DNA from: ZC4RG35 sp964571765 | GTDB lineage: Bacteria > Actinomycetota > Acidimicrobiia > Spongiisociales > ZC4RG35 | Assembly (NCBI GenBank): GCA_964571765.1 | Contig: CAZNDH010000006.1 | Coordinates: 32,615 to 96,614, forward strand | DNA length: 64,000 nt | Direction: 5' to 3' | In this document: piece by piece, positions 63,354 through 64,000 of the stretch | How the letters are laid out: each line of letters begins with the position of its first letter | How positions within the stretch are numbered: position 1 is the stretch's first letter | The notes under the pieces: model-generated | What the model saw: the letters and a program-made list of their open reading frames with translations, nothing else | What the model was told of the DNA's origin: nothing | Databases searched by the model: none | Translations under genes and position numbers: made by a program

Positions 63354-63827
63354 TTATGGATCGCCGCGGATCCCCGGATCCTCCCAGACGTCGATGGTGA
63401 GACCCGCCGGCGTCGTGGCGGTGATGACCGTCTGCACGGGTGAGCCCGCCGACCGTCCGATGCCTTCCGGGGGCAGCCGTGCCGACAGCGCCGTAGCGAA
63501 GCGCTCGATATTCCGCGTCATCAGCGTCAGGCGGTGCCCGTCCAGCGACGCGGCAGGTCCATCGGCGCGGCGGCAGGCGAACTGGATCTCGCCACCCGAG
63601 GTGCTGAATAGGGCATAGGTGTCGTCGACGGCGATGGCCTCGAGTCCGAGAACGGCAAGATGGAAACCGACCTCGGCCTCGAAGTCGGCCACGGTGTACT
63701 CCCAGGCACAGCGGAAAACGGTGTCGTGGAAGTCCCACGGCAGCGGGTCGGAGGCGGGGATCTCACCTTGGCGAGCCTCCGTGCCGAGGTCCGTCCATTT
63801 ACGAGCCAGGTCGTCGCCGAGTGCCAT
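63354..63827 (-). CDS. Possible VOC/glyoxalase-fold protein, 157 residues
   Basis: FRCAWEYTVADFEAEVGFHLAVLGLE, ALFSTSGGEIQFACRR, and ERFATALSARLP followed by AGLTIDVWEDP resemble a vicinal-oxygen-chelate fold with two half repeats, but the metal ligands are unclear. Start at ATG 63827. Downstream to the window end (63828-64000) I see no gene. Confidence 0.55.
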   Translation of the reverse strand: MALGDDLARKWTDLGTEARQGEIPASDPLPWDFHDTVFRCAWEYTVADFEAEVGFHLAVLGLEAIAVDDTYALFSTSGGEIQFACRRADGPAASLDGHRLTLMTRNIERFATALSARLPPEGIGRSAGSPVQTVITATTPAGLTIDVWEDPGIRGDP

Positions 63828-64000
63828 TGCGAGTTCTCATCCTATGAGTCATTGGAAAGGAGTCAGGGAACCCATCCCAGATCAACAGTTCTGCGCTAGT
63901 AACGCCCTCTGGGCCAGCTAGCGCATAGCGGCACTCCGGCGTGCGCCCAGAATTACTGGTTGGCCAGGTTCACCGGCAGACTCACGCAGTATCAGTTGAT

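Overview
The window is a GC-rich, densely coded bacterial chromosome segment. Gene content and order point to an actinobacterium (Actinomycetota): ftsZ-pgeF-yggS-sepF-yggT-divIVA in a row, no ftsA, MraZ, DUF3040, class A RNase P RNA, and a LexA box of the Gram-positive/actinobacterial TCGAAC-N4-GTTCGA type. MurB between murC and ftsQ, and a complete System I (Ccm) cytochrome c maturation operon, argue against the classic Streptomyces/Mycobacterium groups. A deep lineage such as Acidimicrobiia is my inference, not something the sequence proves.

Layout. 1-2 kb: 3' part of ileS on the + strand, convergent with the division cluster. 2-18.9 kb (- strand): a long dcw cluster read as mraZ-rsmH-ftsL-ftsI-murE-mraY-murD-ftsW-murG-murC-murB-ftsQ-ftsZ-pgeF-yggS-sepF-yggT-divIVA. 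Most junctions are ATGA/GTGA overlaps. It starts from a promoter wrapped in 10-nt periodic MraZ operator boxes. murF is absent from its usual place. 19-25 kb: HNH protein and two uncharacterised genes (-), then a MoxR-DUF58-transglutaminase operon (+). 25-28.9 kb: MerR regulator, DUF3040, DNA polymerase IV, a histidine phosphatase and membrane proteins. 28.9-34.3 kb (-): threonine aldolase followed by a full fatty-acid synthesis operon fabD-fabH-fabG-acpP-fabF. 34.5-37.9 kb (-): an ArsA/GET3-type ATPase operon with SRPBCC, phosphoesterase, DUF1232 and tiny proteins. 38-41.7 kb (-): a betaine/choline-type ABC importer with its own terminator. 41.7-46.8 kb: hydrolase, USP-CBS protein, nitroreductase, SpoU methyltransferase and a LexA-controlled exonuclease/GIY-YIG nuclease. 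46.9-53.0 kb (+): ccmABCDEF, a CcmH-TPR protein and ccmG, including a 34-residue CcmD. 53-58.6 kb: esterase, thioredoxin-like lipoprotein, glycosyltransferase, aquaporin. 58.6-58.98 kb: rnpB and a terminator hairpin.

The last 5 kb differ. Directly behind rnpB lies a tyrosine integrase gene broken by two frameshifts, loss of the box I arginine region and an amber codon. It is preceded by a truncated HTH gene. After it come small uncharacterised genes and a lower-GC lipoprotein beta-propeller gene. This looks like the remnant of an integrated element or an integration hotspot next to rnpB.

Functionally the window joins envelope growth (dcw, fatty acids), envelope-facing redox chemistry (Ccm, thioredoxin-like proteins), osmotic balance (ABC importer, aquaporin) and DNA damage response (LexA-box nuclease, DinB). 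I saw no CRISPR array, intact transposon or tRNA gene.
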